Shown: positions 1 through 6,095, counted from the stretch's first letter. The stretch is DNA of 6,259 nt from Oscillospiraceae bacterium (GCA_017523995.1 JAFWUX010000205.1:1-6259), one strand, 5' to 3'. Notes: a model not told the origin generated them from the letters alone. A program made the numbers and translations.

Positions 1-1632
1 ATTGCAGATAATGCCGAGCAGATCACCGTGACAATCGACCGAAGTTATTCTGCTGTACCGGTCGAGGATTTGCAGCTCAAGGGCGTGGTCTCAAAAGGCA
101 AGGCAAATATCCTGCTGCCAGAGTTTGACAAGACCGACTTTTTCACTCATGTTCCCGGCTATTCGTGGGGGTTTACATCTGATCCGAACGGAAAGAAGAT
201 CGAGTATTACGGTGGACAGGCTTACGATTTCACGAAAGATACCAAGCTATATCGCGTGCTGGTGAAGTACGGCGGCGGCTCCGGCACAAAGGATGACCCA
301 TATCTGATTGACTATTTCGATCAGCTGGAACTCATGAGCGAGGAAAAGGCACGGGGTTATTTCAAGCAGACTGCTGACATTTCTTTCCCGGTCTGGGCTT
401 CCCATACATCGATCCGCACAGTCAACGAACTGAAAGCCGATCCAAATTCCGAGCATTTTGAGTATGACGGCGGCGGCTATCTGATCGAAAACCTGAATGC
501 GCCGTTGTTTGAAACAGTTTCCGGCGCGGTTATCCGGAATGTGAACATCCGCAATTCTGCTATCGTTTCCGACGAATACAAGGATTACGGGTTCCTGGTC
601 TGCATGGCATATAATTATCATTATCTCGCGGAAGATGAACAAGTCTACGAAACCGGCGAAACCGTGATCGAGCATTGCTCGGTGTCGCATTCCTCTATTA
701 CAGTGAAGCCGCCTGAACCTGATGCTGATGAAACCGAACCGGCAGTCACGACAATGGAAGTCGTACCACCGGATGTGATCGAGTATGACGAGGAGGGAAA
801 CATTATCGAGCCGGAAGAAGAACCGGCTGAACCAACAAAACACGCGGAGCATTGCATCGGTGCAATCACGGGCATCGGTGGTCAGATCGACGGATGCTAT
901 GTGACAGATTTCGGCATTTTCAATGAGCTGCCGGACTACTATCTATATTGCGGCGGCATTTCCGGGAAGCCTGCAACAGTGTCAGATTCCGCGGTTTTCT
1001 ATTACTCTGCACAAGGAAACATCTTCAATGCGGGCGGCGTGGTCGGCTCTGCGGCTGGTGCGCGGGCATACGATGCGAAAGGACGCGAGTTGCCGAACTG
1101 TTACGGCGGCAGTATCCAGGGCTGTCTGGCACGGAACATCATTTTGAAAACAGAAACAGCTGCGGGCGGCATTGCGGCAGAGGGCACGACCGATGCCGAA
1201 GGTGCGGTGATTTCAAACTGCTATTGTAATGAGCTTGATTTCTCCTGCGGCGTATTCAAGGATGAGAAGCGTGTTGAGTGCATCAAGGCAGGTACGGTCG
1301 GCGGCATGATTGCCGTGGACGGCAGCGGAAAGCACGGACATCTGATTACCAATTCCGTATCCCACGCAGATTTCAGGGTGATCGGACAGAAAACACGGTC
1401 ATCCTTTGATGATACTGTGCGGCAGGCTCCGTCGTATGCGTATTATCAGGAAAACATACTGACCGTGCTGAATAAGAACACCGTCAACCCCGTGAACCCG
1501 AAAGAGATCTACACAGGCTCTTTCATGTTCGGAGAAAACGGCTTTTTCAGCGATGAAACAGGAAGCCTTGCATATCCGGAAAAAATCTCGGATTTGCTGG
1601 CAAAAACGATTGTGGAGGGAAACGATGAATGA
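1..1632 (+). CDS. GLUG-like beta-helix repeat protein, 5' end missing
   Basis: The reading frame is open from base 1 to the TGA at 1630-1632 (543 residues visible). The GTG at 28 has no ribosome site before it and the frame continues upstream, so the true start lies outside the window. Near residues 100-115 is a GGGSGTKDDPYLID segment, which in surface beta-helix proteins typically precedes a repeat domain; a YFKQTADISFP segment and a GGGYLIENLNAPLFETVSGA segment follow in the usual order. Five degenerate GLUG-like repeats (G-G-hydrophobic-hydrophobic-G, then I-x-N/G-C or similar) occur at about residues 285-304, 317-335, 343-379, 387-411 and 432-455. An acidic, proline-rich linker at about 235-280 interrupts the fold. 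No C-terminal LPXTG or membrane anchor is visible; any signal peptide would be in the missing part. Family resemblance suggests a secreted or surface protein, but its substrate or partner is unknown. The next gene overlaps its end by 8 bp. Confidence 0.85.
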   Translation: MADNAEQITVTIDRSYSAVPVEDLQLKGVVSKGKANILLPEFDKTDFFTHVPGYSWGFTSDPNGKKIEYYGGQAYDFTKDTKLYRVLVKYGGGSGTKDDPYLIDYFDQLELMSEEKARGYFKQTADISFPVWASHTSIRTVNELKADPNSEHFEYDGGGYLIENLNAPLFETVSGAVIRNVNIRNSAIVSDEYKDYGFLVCMAYNYHYLAEDEQVYETGETVIEHCSVSHSSITVKPPEPDADETEPAVTTMEVVPPDVIEYDEEGNIIEPEEEPAEPTKHAEHCIGAITGIGGQIDGCYVTDFGIFNELPDYYLYCGGISGKPATVSDSAVFYYSAQGNIFNAGGVVGSAAGARAYDAKGRELPNCYGGSIQGCLARNIILKTETAAGGIAAEGTTDAEGAVISNCYCNELDFSCGVFKDEKRVECIKAGTVGGMIAVDGSGKHGHLITNSVSHADFRVIGQKTRSSFDDTVRQAPSYAYYQENILTVLNKNTVNPVNPKEIYTGSFMFGENGFFSDETGSLAYPEKISDLLAKTIVEGNDE

Positions 1633-2092
1633 AGCACAAAAGAAGAAAGCAGAACTGGTGGAAGAAGCGCGACAGGAAACCGGAGCCGCGGGTGATGCCC
1701 GCAAATACTCGCTCCGCGGTGCGCGTCTTGCGATACAACGCAAGGAAGCCGCGATTCAGAAGCGTTCGGAAAAGATAACGCAGCTTCAGCTCGAAAACCA
1801 GCAGGACAGAGAGGATATCCGGCAGCTGAAAAAAGTCTGCGCGGAGCTTCAGGCAAAGGAGGTCAAGAAGAAAATCGCCCAAATGCAAACGAAGGGCGCA
1901 ACCGTCGATACAGACCAGATCAACCGGGCACTTGAGCTTCTCGCACTTGTCGGAGATGCTGTTGACGCGCTGAGCGTGGAGCAGATGGCACAGGCGGTGC
2001 AGGGCGCGGCAAGTCAGGCTGCGATTGCTGCCGATGCACAGGAAACATATGAACAGAAAATCGTCAGTCAGCAGGCTGACGATACTAAGTAA
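1625..2092 (+). CDS. coiled-coil hypothetical protein (155 aa)
   Basis: I do not recognise a named family. The ATG at 1625 is chosen because GGAGGGA at 1614-1620 precedes it by 4 bases; a longer frame from 1553 would overlap the upstream gene by 80 bp with no ribosome site. The start lies inside the end of the beta-helix gene (8-bp overlap), which suggests translational coupling. Residues about 32-90 are a charged, Glu/Lys/Gln-rich helix with hydrophobic residues in heptad-like positions (for example I37, I44, I51, then I65, L68, C72, L75), so a coiled coil is likely. Residues about 97-140 are an alanine-rich, probably helical segment. There is no signal peptide or membrane segment, so the protein should be cytoplasmic unless exported by a dedicated system. 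It could be a scaffold, chaperone or phage/element structural accessory; none of these is demonstrated. Confidence 0.8.
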   Translation: MNEAQKKKAELVEEARQETGAAGDARKYSLRGARLAIQRKEAAIQKRSEKITQLQLENQQDREDIRQLKKVCAELQAKEVKKKIAQMQTKGATVDTDQINRALELLALVGDAVDALSVEQMAQAVQGAASQAAIAADAQETYEQKIVSQQADDTK

Positions 2093-2103
2093 GGAGGATT
2101 CTT

Positions 2104-2322
2104 ATGACTGAAAAATCTATTCTGCAAAATCAGGTCTATACTATGGTCGATCATCTCATTGACGCTATCGGTGATTATGTTGATGAAAAACTGGGCGATC
2201 ATGTGAATTACCGGCTGCTCAATGCAGTCATGATCCATATTGAGGATATGCGCTTCGACGCATCCGATCAGCTCGATGATATTTTCACAAAGTACACCAA
2301 GAAGCACGGACCGATCCAGTGA
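2104..2322 (+). CDS. small acidic hypothetical protein (72 aa)
   Basis: The ATG at 2104 is preceded by AAGGAGG at 2091-2097 with a 6-base gap; this ribosome site overlaps the TAA stop of the coiled-coil gene, so the two are almost certainly co-transcribed and probably coupled. The product is acidic and predicted to be mostly helical (MVDHLIDAIGDYVDEKLGDH near residues 14-33, and a helical stretch LLNAVMIHIEDM near 38-49). There is no membrane segment, no cysteine and no recognisable motif. It is the last gene of the three-gene set; its stop lies 62 bp from the stop of the convergent immunity gene. The function is unknown; its size and acidity would fit a small binding partner of a neighbouring protein, which is inference only. 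Confidence 0.75.
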   Translation: MTEKSILQNQVYTMVDHLIDAIGDYVDEKLGDHVNYRLLNAVMIHIEDMRFDASDQLDDIFTKYTKKHGPIQ

Positions 2323-2341
2323 CAGAATGAAACAGCAAAGC

Positions 2342-2360
2342 CTCCGACAGAACGCCGGAG
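2342..2360. terminator. weak hairpin between convergent genes
   Basis: CTCCG (2342-2346) pairs with CGGAG (2356-2360) across a 9-base loop in the 62-bp gap between the two convergent genes. On the - strand it is followed by GCTTTGCTGTTTC, moderately T-rich, so it could end the immunity gene transcript. On the + strand no T-run follows. A second imperfect stem (2376-2383 with 2389-2396, 7 of 8 pairs) overlaps the immunity gene's last codons. Confidence 0.35.
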
Positions 2361-2384
2361 ACTCTGCAAAGCGACGCGTGAGGA

Positions 2385-2867
2385 TTACCCCCACGCTTCA
2401 TACTCTGTGCTAGGATATTTCCCTGTATAGTATTTGTATGCGGTATGGAAGAATCTTTCGTAGACCGCGTCTCGCTGAACAAATGAATTTCCATTGGAGG
2501 ATTCATAATCAAAATCAATTTGCAGGGTTCCATCCGAATTCAGTGTGTAATAAACAGCTTTCCAGATTTTTTCTTCGCCGAACCTTTCCAGATAGGCTTT
2601 ATACAGATTCAGCGTCAGTTTTGACAGTTTCTTTACAGCGTCCAGTTCATCAACAGGATAAGAAGAATAGCGATCCCAGAAGAAATCCTGTACGCTGACA
2701 ACGCCGGTTTCCTCTTCTACAAATGCATACCACACCGAAGCATAGCCGGGAGCGCACTTTGCATACAGACAGATTTTCAGCCACGGAACAGGCATCATGC
2801 TGACGAGATACTGTCCGAGCTCTGTCTGCGCGGCTTCGATCGCTTCCATATTTTCAAGGTTTTCCAT
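2385..2867 (-). CDS. YezG-family (DUF600) immunity protein
   Basis: The 160-residue product resembles the YezG/DUF600 family, whose characterised Bacillus member is the antitoxin of an LXG-type polymorphic toxin (YeeF). Features typical of the family are the N-terminal helix with TELGQYLVSMMPVPWLKICLYAKC (about residues 15-38; partner of the MIPxxWxKIYLYAEV-like pattern), the strand VWYAF, a helical middle (about 74-95), WKAVYYTLNSDGTLQIDFDYE (102-122, the SSG-x-F-x-IDYxYE-like strand pair) and a C-terminal aromatic helix ending YERFFHTAYKYY. The length matches the family. It should be cytoplasmic and act by binding a cognate toxin. The ATG at 2867 is supported by AGGGGG five bases upstream. 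It has its own promoter and no toxin gene beside it in this window, so it may be an orphan immunity gene. The family call rests on pattern recognition, not a profile search. Confidence 0.8.
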   Translation of the reverse strand: MENLENMEAIEAAQTELGQYLVSMMPVPWLKICLYAKCAPGYASVWYAFVEEETGVVSVQDFFWDRYSSYPVDELDAVKKLSKLTLNLYKAYLERFGEEKIWKAVYYTLNSDGTLQIDFDYESSNGNSFVQRDAVYERFFHTAYKYYTGKYPSTEYEAWG

Positions 2868-2922
2868 AATATCCCCCTGTTTTTCGTTTCAGCAGCAAGC
2901 CCTGTGCCTGCTAATTATCTTT

Positions 2923-2951
2923 ATTATAGCAGACCTATCCCCGAAAGTCAA
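2923..2951 (-). promoter_or_regulatory. SigA-type promoter for the immunity gene
   Basis: Read on the - strand: TTGACT (2951-2946), 17-bp spacer, TATAAT (2928-2923), with TGC just before the -10 giving an extended -10. It would start transcription about 50 bases upstream of the ATG at 2867. Both boxes are near consensus. Confidence 0.85.
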
Positions 2952-2954
2952 TCG

Positions 2955-2998
2955 AAAAAACAAAACCGGCTGACCGCATATTGAACGGTCAGCCGGTT
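2955..2998 (-). terminator. Rho-independent terminator after HU
   Basis: A perfect 13-bp stem, AACCGGCTGACCG (2964-2976) with its complement (2986-2998), has a 9-base loop. On the - strand it is followed by TTTTGTTTTTT, a typical U-tract. It begins 13 bases after the HU stop codon and ends just upstream of the immunity gene's -35 box, insulating the two units. Confidence 0.92.
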
Positions 2999-3011
2999 CA
3001 GGAACGAATGA

Positions 3012-3314
3012 TTACTTCTTCTTTGCTTTCTTGGCAGGTTTAGTATTGACTTTCTCTTTCAGAGCAGCGCCAGCCTTAAACTTGACCAGCGTAGAAGCTG
3101 CGATCTTGATTGCCTCGCCGCTCGATGGGTTACGACCGGTTCTTGCGGCTCTTTCAGAAGTCTCAAAAGTACCGAAGCCGATCATCTGTACCTTGTCTTT
3201 CTTCTGGAGCGTATCGGATACGACAGTCACAAAAGACTTGAGCACGGCATCGACGTCCTTCTTGGAAACGCCGGTTTCGGTTGCGATCGCTTCGATCAGT
3301 TCAGCTTTATTCAT
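3012..3314 (-). CDS. HU-family DNA-binding protein
   Basis: The 100-residue product is a standard-length HU/IHF-family nucleoid protein, which bends and compacts DNA as a dimer. The N-terminal helices (MNKAELIEAIATETGVSKKDVDAVLKSF, split here by family layout at about residues 3-38) lead to the signature core GFGTF (46-50) and the DNA-binding arm (about 51-75). The arm holds R61-N62-P63; that proline is the residue that intercalates between base pairs in this family. The C-terminus carries a lysine-rich tail (KPAKKAKKK, 92-100), longer than in the minimal 90-residue HU. The ATG at 3314 is preceded by GGAGG with an 8-base gap. It is monocistronic: own consensus promoter upstream, strong terminator downstream. 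It could be the chromosomal HU or a copy on a mobile element; the neighbours do not decide this. Confidence 0.96.
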   Translation of the reverse strand: MNKAELIEAIATETGVSKKDVDAVLKSFVTVVSDTLQKKDKVQMIGFGTFETSERAARTGRNPSSGEAIKIAASTLVKFKAGAALKEKVNTKPAKKAKKK

Positions 3315-3367
3315 GATAACATCCTCCGTTTTCAGTTATATAGGGTTTACTGGAATACAGTGACATT

Positions 3368-3396
3368 ATTATATTACATTAAGGGCAGTTTGTCAA
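3368..3396 (-). promoter_or_regulatory. consensus promoter for HU gene
   Basis: On the - strand a perfect TTGACA (3396-3391) is followed after exactly 17 bp by a perfect TATAAT (3373-3368). Transcription would begin near 3361, about 47 bases before the start codon. It predicts strong, vegetative expression. Confidence 0.92.
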
Positions 3397-3414
3397 GGGA
3401 AAACCTTATTCTTT

Positions 3415-3425
3415 TTGCATTGCAA
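3415..3425. repeat. 11-bp palindrome in divergent promoter region
   Basis: TTGCA-T-TGCAA lies between the HU promoter and the ribosome site of the divergent winged-helix gene. Its place would suit an operator, possibly for the adjacent DNA-binding protein, but this is inference and such short palindromes also arise by chance. No convincing + strand promoter pair was found in the 3397-3440 interval. Confidence 0.3.
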
Positions 3426-3455
3426 TTCATATTTTGACGAAAAGGAGGCAACACA

Positions 3456-4166
3456 GTGAGCCTGTTTAGGTTAAGCAATCACATCTTTGATCTTGGGCTG
3501 GATGCGCAGGAGTTGAGCGTATACGCTTATCTGAGCAGCCTCCCTGCTTCCAGTTTTACGCTGCAAGGCGCAGCAGTTATCTCGGTAAAGCAGCGGACGA
3601 TTGCTGCAAACTGCGGCATCAAGTCGCCAGTGACGGTTGCAAAGACAATCGACCGGCTCCGGGAAAAGGGGCTGGTCGATTATCTGGAACGCAACAAGAA
3701 AGCCAACGGGCATCACGGAACATACTGCTATGCGGTGACAAAGCAGCAGACGGATACCGGCTTTTTTACGGTGGACCGTCATATATTCGGAATGCTTATC
3801 CCTCGTCAGATGCTCGTGTATCTTTTCCTCTGCAAGTCATTCAGTACAGTTTTACAGGATTGCTGGAACAGCTACAATGACATCGCTGCTCAGATCGTGA
3901 AGAAACGTGAAGCAGTTGTGCAGACAGTTCGGGAGCTTGTCGAGCTCGGTCTGATCGTCCGAATGCAGCGCAGATCAAAAGAGAACAGGCGCGTCTATGT
4001 AGATAACCATTATTCAGTCGTTCGATTTGAGGTCGGGCATATCCGTGCACGAATGCCGAAAATGCAGATAGCTGCTAAATTCGATGATCGGATTATCGTG
4101 TTTCATCCCGCAGCGCTTTGCCGTATCTGTCCGGAGGTGCGTTCTGCTGTATGGGGTAGTCCCTGA
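3456..4166 (+). CDS. tandem winged-helix DNA-binding protein
   Basis: The 236-residue product begins at GTG 3456, with AAGGAGG (3442-3448) seven bases upstream; no in-frame ATG is better placed. Residues about 15-95 look like a winged helix: helix ELSVYAYLSSLP, the helix-turn-helix KQRTIAANCGIKSPVTVAKT (45-64) followed by IDRLREKGLVDYL, then a basic wing with HHGTYCYAV. Residues about 107-187 look like a second copy: MLVYLFLCKSF, SYNDIAAQIVKKREAVVQTV (139-158), RELVELGLI and the strand RVYVDNHYSVV. Proteins with this opening are common on Clostridia plasmids and integrative elements, as regulators or replication-related proteins; two tandem winged helices also occur in plasmid initiators. Either role is possible here. 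It is divergent from HU. The last 40 residues (CxxC at 222-225) have no clear assignment. Confidence 0.85.
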   Translation: MSLFRLSNHIFDLGLDAQELSVYAYLSSLPASSFTLQGAAVISVKQRTIAANCGIKSPVTVAKTIDRLREKGLVDYLERNKKANGHHGTYCYAVTKQQTDTGFFTVDRHIFGMLIPRQMLVYLFLCKSFSTVLQDCWNSYNDIAAQIVKKREAVVQTVRELVELGLIVRMQRRSKENRRVYVDNHYSVVRFEVGHIRARMPKMQIAAKFDDRIIVFHPAALCRICPEVRSAVWGSP

Positions 4167-4193
4167 AATGCACCTCTATATTCTGTACCCAAG

Positions 4194-4340
4194 TCTATAT
4201 ACGGATTGAAAAAGAAAGATCATTGTATATCCGTTCTGTCAACGATTTCTATACCGCGCGTACAAATAGTTTACAACAGATCATATCGAAGCAAGGCGGT
4301 CAAGTACAGGGCGGCTTTTCTTTTTCAATTCTGTATATGA
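4194..4340. repeat. 147-bp segment bounded by imperfect inverted repeats
   Basis: ATTGAAAAAGAAA (4205-4217) is exactly complementary to TTTCTTTTTCAAT (4317-4329). The match continues outward imperfectly, as TCTATATACGG at 4194-4204 against TCATATACAGA on the opposite strand from about 4340-4330, giving arms of about 24 bp with three differences. The segment fills most of the gap between the winged-helix gene and the small membrane gene and ends just before the latter's ribosome site. It contains no convincing ORF. It may be a miniature inverted-repeat element, a regulatory hairpin or a leftover transposon end. Confidence 0.5.
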
Positions 4341-4352
4341 AAGGAGCTATCA

Positions 4353-4481
4353 ATGGATAAGCATACCAAACACAGAATCATTTTCTTTGTAACAATGCTG
4401 CTTGCATCGGTTATCACATTCAGCATTCTGTATCTGCTTCCGCTGACTGAGAGCGGACGAGCCCCGCCGTATATTGCATAA
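4353..4481 (+). CDS. small single-pass membrane protein (42 aa)
   Basis: This ORF is short but has a good ribosome site, AAGGAG at 4341-4346, six bases before the ATG at 4353. The product has a basic N-terminus (MDKHTKHR) and a hydrophobic stretch at about residues 9-31 (IIFFVTMLLASVITFSILYL followed by LPL), then a short polar tail ending PPYIA. The pattern fits a small inner-membrane protein with the N-terminus inside. No family is recognised. It follows the winged-helix gene by 186 bp and precedes the insertion sequence; the sequence does not show whether the gene was longer before that insertion. The TAA at 4479-4481 overlaps an ATG (TAATG) opening a 24-codon frame that I do not call. Confidence 0.5.
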   Translation: MDKHTKHRIIFFVTMLLASVITFSILYLLPLTESGRAPPYIA

Positions 4482-4722
4482 TGCACAATCTGAACATCAA
4501 TTCTTTGTGCAATGAGACGAACTTTTTGAAAAACGCAGATTTCCAGCAAGGTTAATTCCGAAAGTAAACGCAACAGAGAGCAGCGCAGATAGGAGGTCGA
4601 TCTCTAAAATCTCATGATTTCCAGAAAGAATAAGGGGGTATTGTAACGAAAACGCGGCTGAAAACGGCTTTATCCAGCAAAAACAGGGTATAGCACAGCT
4701 GAGTGCAGCGAAAACCTGTTCA
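4482..4722. other. gene-free stretch before the insertion sequence
   Basis: I see no supported gene in this interval. It holds the first copy of a 15-bp direct repeat, a few short repeats (ATTTCCAG at about 4540 and 4618) and a small GCAC/GTGC stem at 4693-4706. Frames that cross it on the - strand start at TTG codons without a ribosome site and look like chance. It may be decayed mobile-element DNA. Confidence 0.5.
4561..4575. repeat. 15-bp direct repeat, copy 1
   Basis: AAAGTAAACGCAACA is exactly repeated at 4723-4737, 162 bp further on and in the same orientation. Its complement, TGTTGCGTTTACTTT, loosely resembles the TTGACTTTGCTTTGAG around the transposase promoter and the TGTTGCACTT-type ends of some IS30 elements, so it may be a leftover element end. 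Confidence 0.75.
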
Positions 4723-4737
4723 AAAGTAAACGCAACA
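4723..4737. repeat. 15-bp direct repeat, copy 2
   Basis: This is the exact second copy of the repeat at 4561-4575. It lies 42 bp beyond the transposase stop codon, at or just outside the likely insertion-sequence end. No inverted copy was found on the far side of the transposase, so it is not a normal terminal inverted repeat of this element. Confidence 0.75.
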
Positions 4738-4754
4738 CCCTTTGAGGAGATATG

Positions 4755-4780
4755 AAAAAACAGGGACAAACGGAGTCTGT
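4755..4780 (-). terminator. possible weak terminator of transposase
   Basis: On the - strand an imperfect stem, ACAG (4780-4777) with CTGT (4763-4760), two further pairs and a 2-base bulge, is followed by six T (4760-4755). It overlaps the transposase stop codon. The stem is short, so termination may be inefficient. Confidence 0.3.
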
Positions 4781-6054
4781 TACTTCAGCAGCGAAGGTTT
4801 CAGGCAGATCTGTTCAGAAGCGATTTTACGCAAGCCTAACAGCTTAACCGTCTTCGATCCAATGTATGGCCTGAAGCATTCATAGGGGCTTTTTCCGTCA
4901 AGGTTTTCCCGTGCATAATTGTTGATGTGATTCATCATCAAAGTAACTTTTGTCTGATCTAGTGTTTCAAATGAAGTTCCTTTGGGCAGAATACGGCGGA
5001 TCAGGTGATGATTGTTTTCAACATGAGGCTTTTGCCACGAAGCCATTGCATCGCAATAAAATACATTGGAACAGGGTGCACCGAATACCGTTGTTTCCAT
5101 GAAGCCTGGATTCATGAATTCTTTTCCGTTGTCCGTCAGAATCACAGGGAACAATCGTCTGAACACCTCAAGCCCCAGCGCTTGCTGCAGATATTCAAAG
5201 ACCTCCTGCACGCATTCCTGTGAGCATCTTTCAAGCAGAAAAATCAACATGAACTCATACTTTACGAAGATCATGGTCAAAAGACATTTCCCTTTTTCAC
5301 GCTTGCCGATAACAGTATCCATTTCAACAACACCGTCATCAGGATGCATTTCCATATATCTTTTGAAATCCTCGTATGTGCGCCCTTCTCGGTACTTGTA
5401 CTGGAAGCTTTCTTTCCGCTTGACTTTCCGCTTTTTATACCGGACTTTGAGCGGCAGATCAATGTTGCGAACATCAAGGATTCCGCGGTTAATATAATCA
5501 TACAGCGTAGTCTTTGAGATCCCGAGTTCTTCCTGATGATTCATGAAAATATGGCTTGGAGACTGTCCGTTGCGGATCAGAGGCGTTACCAATTCGTTTA
5601 AATCCCGAATCTCCTGCTCATCAAGATGAATGGATTGTCTGGACAATGAAAGAACCGCATGACTTCTTGCATCCGCTTTTCTGGCGTTGTAATAAGCGTG
5701 CTGCTTTGTGCAGCCGGATCGCCGAGAGCAATGATTGCAAACAAACGGTGCCTTGTCAAGCCTTGTACAATGACTCGCCTCAAATCTGTCGCAAACAGTA
5801 TTGCAGCTCTTTTCTCTGCAAATTTTGCAGAACACAGAATCAGATGTGCATTCAGTGCAAAGCGACCGTTTGTGACAATCATGATAATGCACACAGTTTG
5901 CGTTGCGGGGATTGATAAAGGTGCGATTGTTTTTGATCTCGCGTGAGATGGTGGATGTCTGCCTGTCAAGCCGGTCTGCAATGTCATGGAATGTGAATCC
6001 AAGGCATAAAAACTGTTCGATCAGACAGCGTTCAGTAAAGGATAAATGCTTCAA
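4780..6054 (-). CDS. IS30-family transposase, full length
   Basis: The 424-residue DDE transposase moves the insertion sequence by binding its ends and cutting and joining DNA. An N-terminal helix-turn-helix (about residues 5-45, with FHDIADRLDRQTSTISREIKNN characteristic of IS30) is followed by a cysteine-rich zone (12 Cys between 54 and 115, many as CxxC pairs, probably zinc-binding), a second DNA-binding-like helical part (about 140-190) and the rve-type catalytic domain. The catalytic residues are D246 (VVEMD), D308 (VILTDNGKEF) and E346 (HVENNHHLIRRILPKG); all are present, so the enzyme looks active. The start is a TTG at 6054, supported by AGGAGGT at 6067-6061; no in-frame ATG fits that ribosome site. 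It is longer than IS30 itself because of the cysteine-rich insert. Its reading frame is intact, implying recent arrival or continued mobility. Confidence 0.95.
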   Translation of the reverse strand: MKHLSFTERCLIEQFLCLGFTFHDIADRLDRQTSTISREIKNNRTFINPRNANCVHYHDCHKRSLCTECTSDSVFCKICREKSCNTVCDRFEASHCTRLDKAPFVCNHCSRRSGCTKQHAYYNARKADARSHAVLSLSRQSIHLDEQEIRDLNELVTPLIRNGQSPSHIFMNHQEELGISKTTLYDYINRGILDVRNIDLPLKVRYKKRKVKRKESFQYKYREGRTYEDFKRYMEMHPDDGVVEMDTVIGKREKGKCLLTMIFVKYEFMLIFLLERCSQECVQEVFEYLQQALGLEVFRRLFPVILTDNGKEFMNPGFMETTVFGAPCSNVFYCDAMASWQKPHVENNHHLIRRILPKGTSFETLDQTKVTLMMNHINNYARENLDGKSPYECFRPYIGSKTVKLLGLRKIASEQICLKPSLLK

Positions 6055-6062
6055 ATGAATAC

Positions 6063-6095
6063 CTCCTGTATTGAAATACCTATATCATACAGGAG
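6063..6095 (-). promoter_or_regulatory. inverted repeat masking transposase ribosome site
   Basis: CTCCTGTAT (6063-6071) is an exact inverted copy of ATACAGGAG (6087-6095), with a 15-base loop. On the - strand the second arm includes most of the Shine-Dalgarno AGGAGG, while the first arm overlaps the -10 box and so is absent from transcripts made by the transposase's own promoter. Only read-through RNA from outside would fold the ribosome site away, as known for IS10 and other elements. The pairing is seen; the effect is inferred. Confidence 0.6.

Noticed and set aside
1553..1624. Longer start for the coiled-coil gene at 1553
   Set aside because: It would overlap the beta-helix gene by 80 bp and has no ribosome site, whereas the ATG at 1625 has GGAGGGA just upstream.
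3031..3363. 110-codon + strand frame opposite HU
   Set aside because: It is antisense to a clear HU gene and has no recognisable domain or ribosome site support.
4481..4555. 24-codon frame starting in the TAATG overlap after the small membrane gene
   Set aside because: No ribosome site, no recognisable features; the overlap could be chance.
4560..4740. CRISPR array or tandem repeat
   Set aside because: There are only two copies of the 15-bp repeat, 162 bp apart, with no regular spacers and no cas genes.
4325..4769. Two overlapping - strand frames (82 and 90 codons)
   Set aside because: Both begin at TTG codons with no ribosome site, show no family resemblance and run through low-information DNA or opposite the better supported 42-codon gene.
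5005..5946. Several + strand frames across the transposase
   Set aside because: They are shadows of the intact transposase, which has clear catalytic motifs on the other strand.
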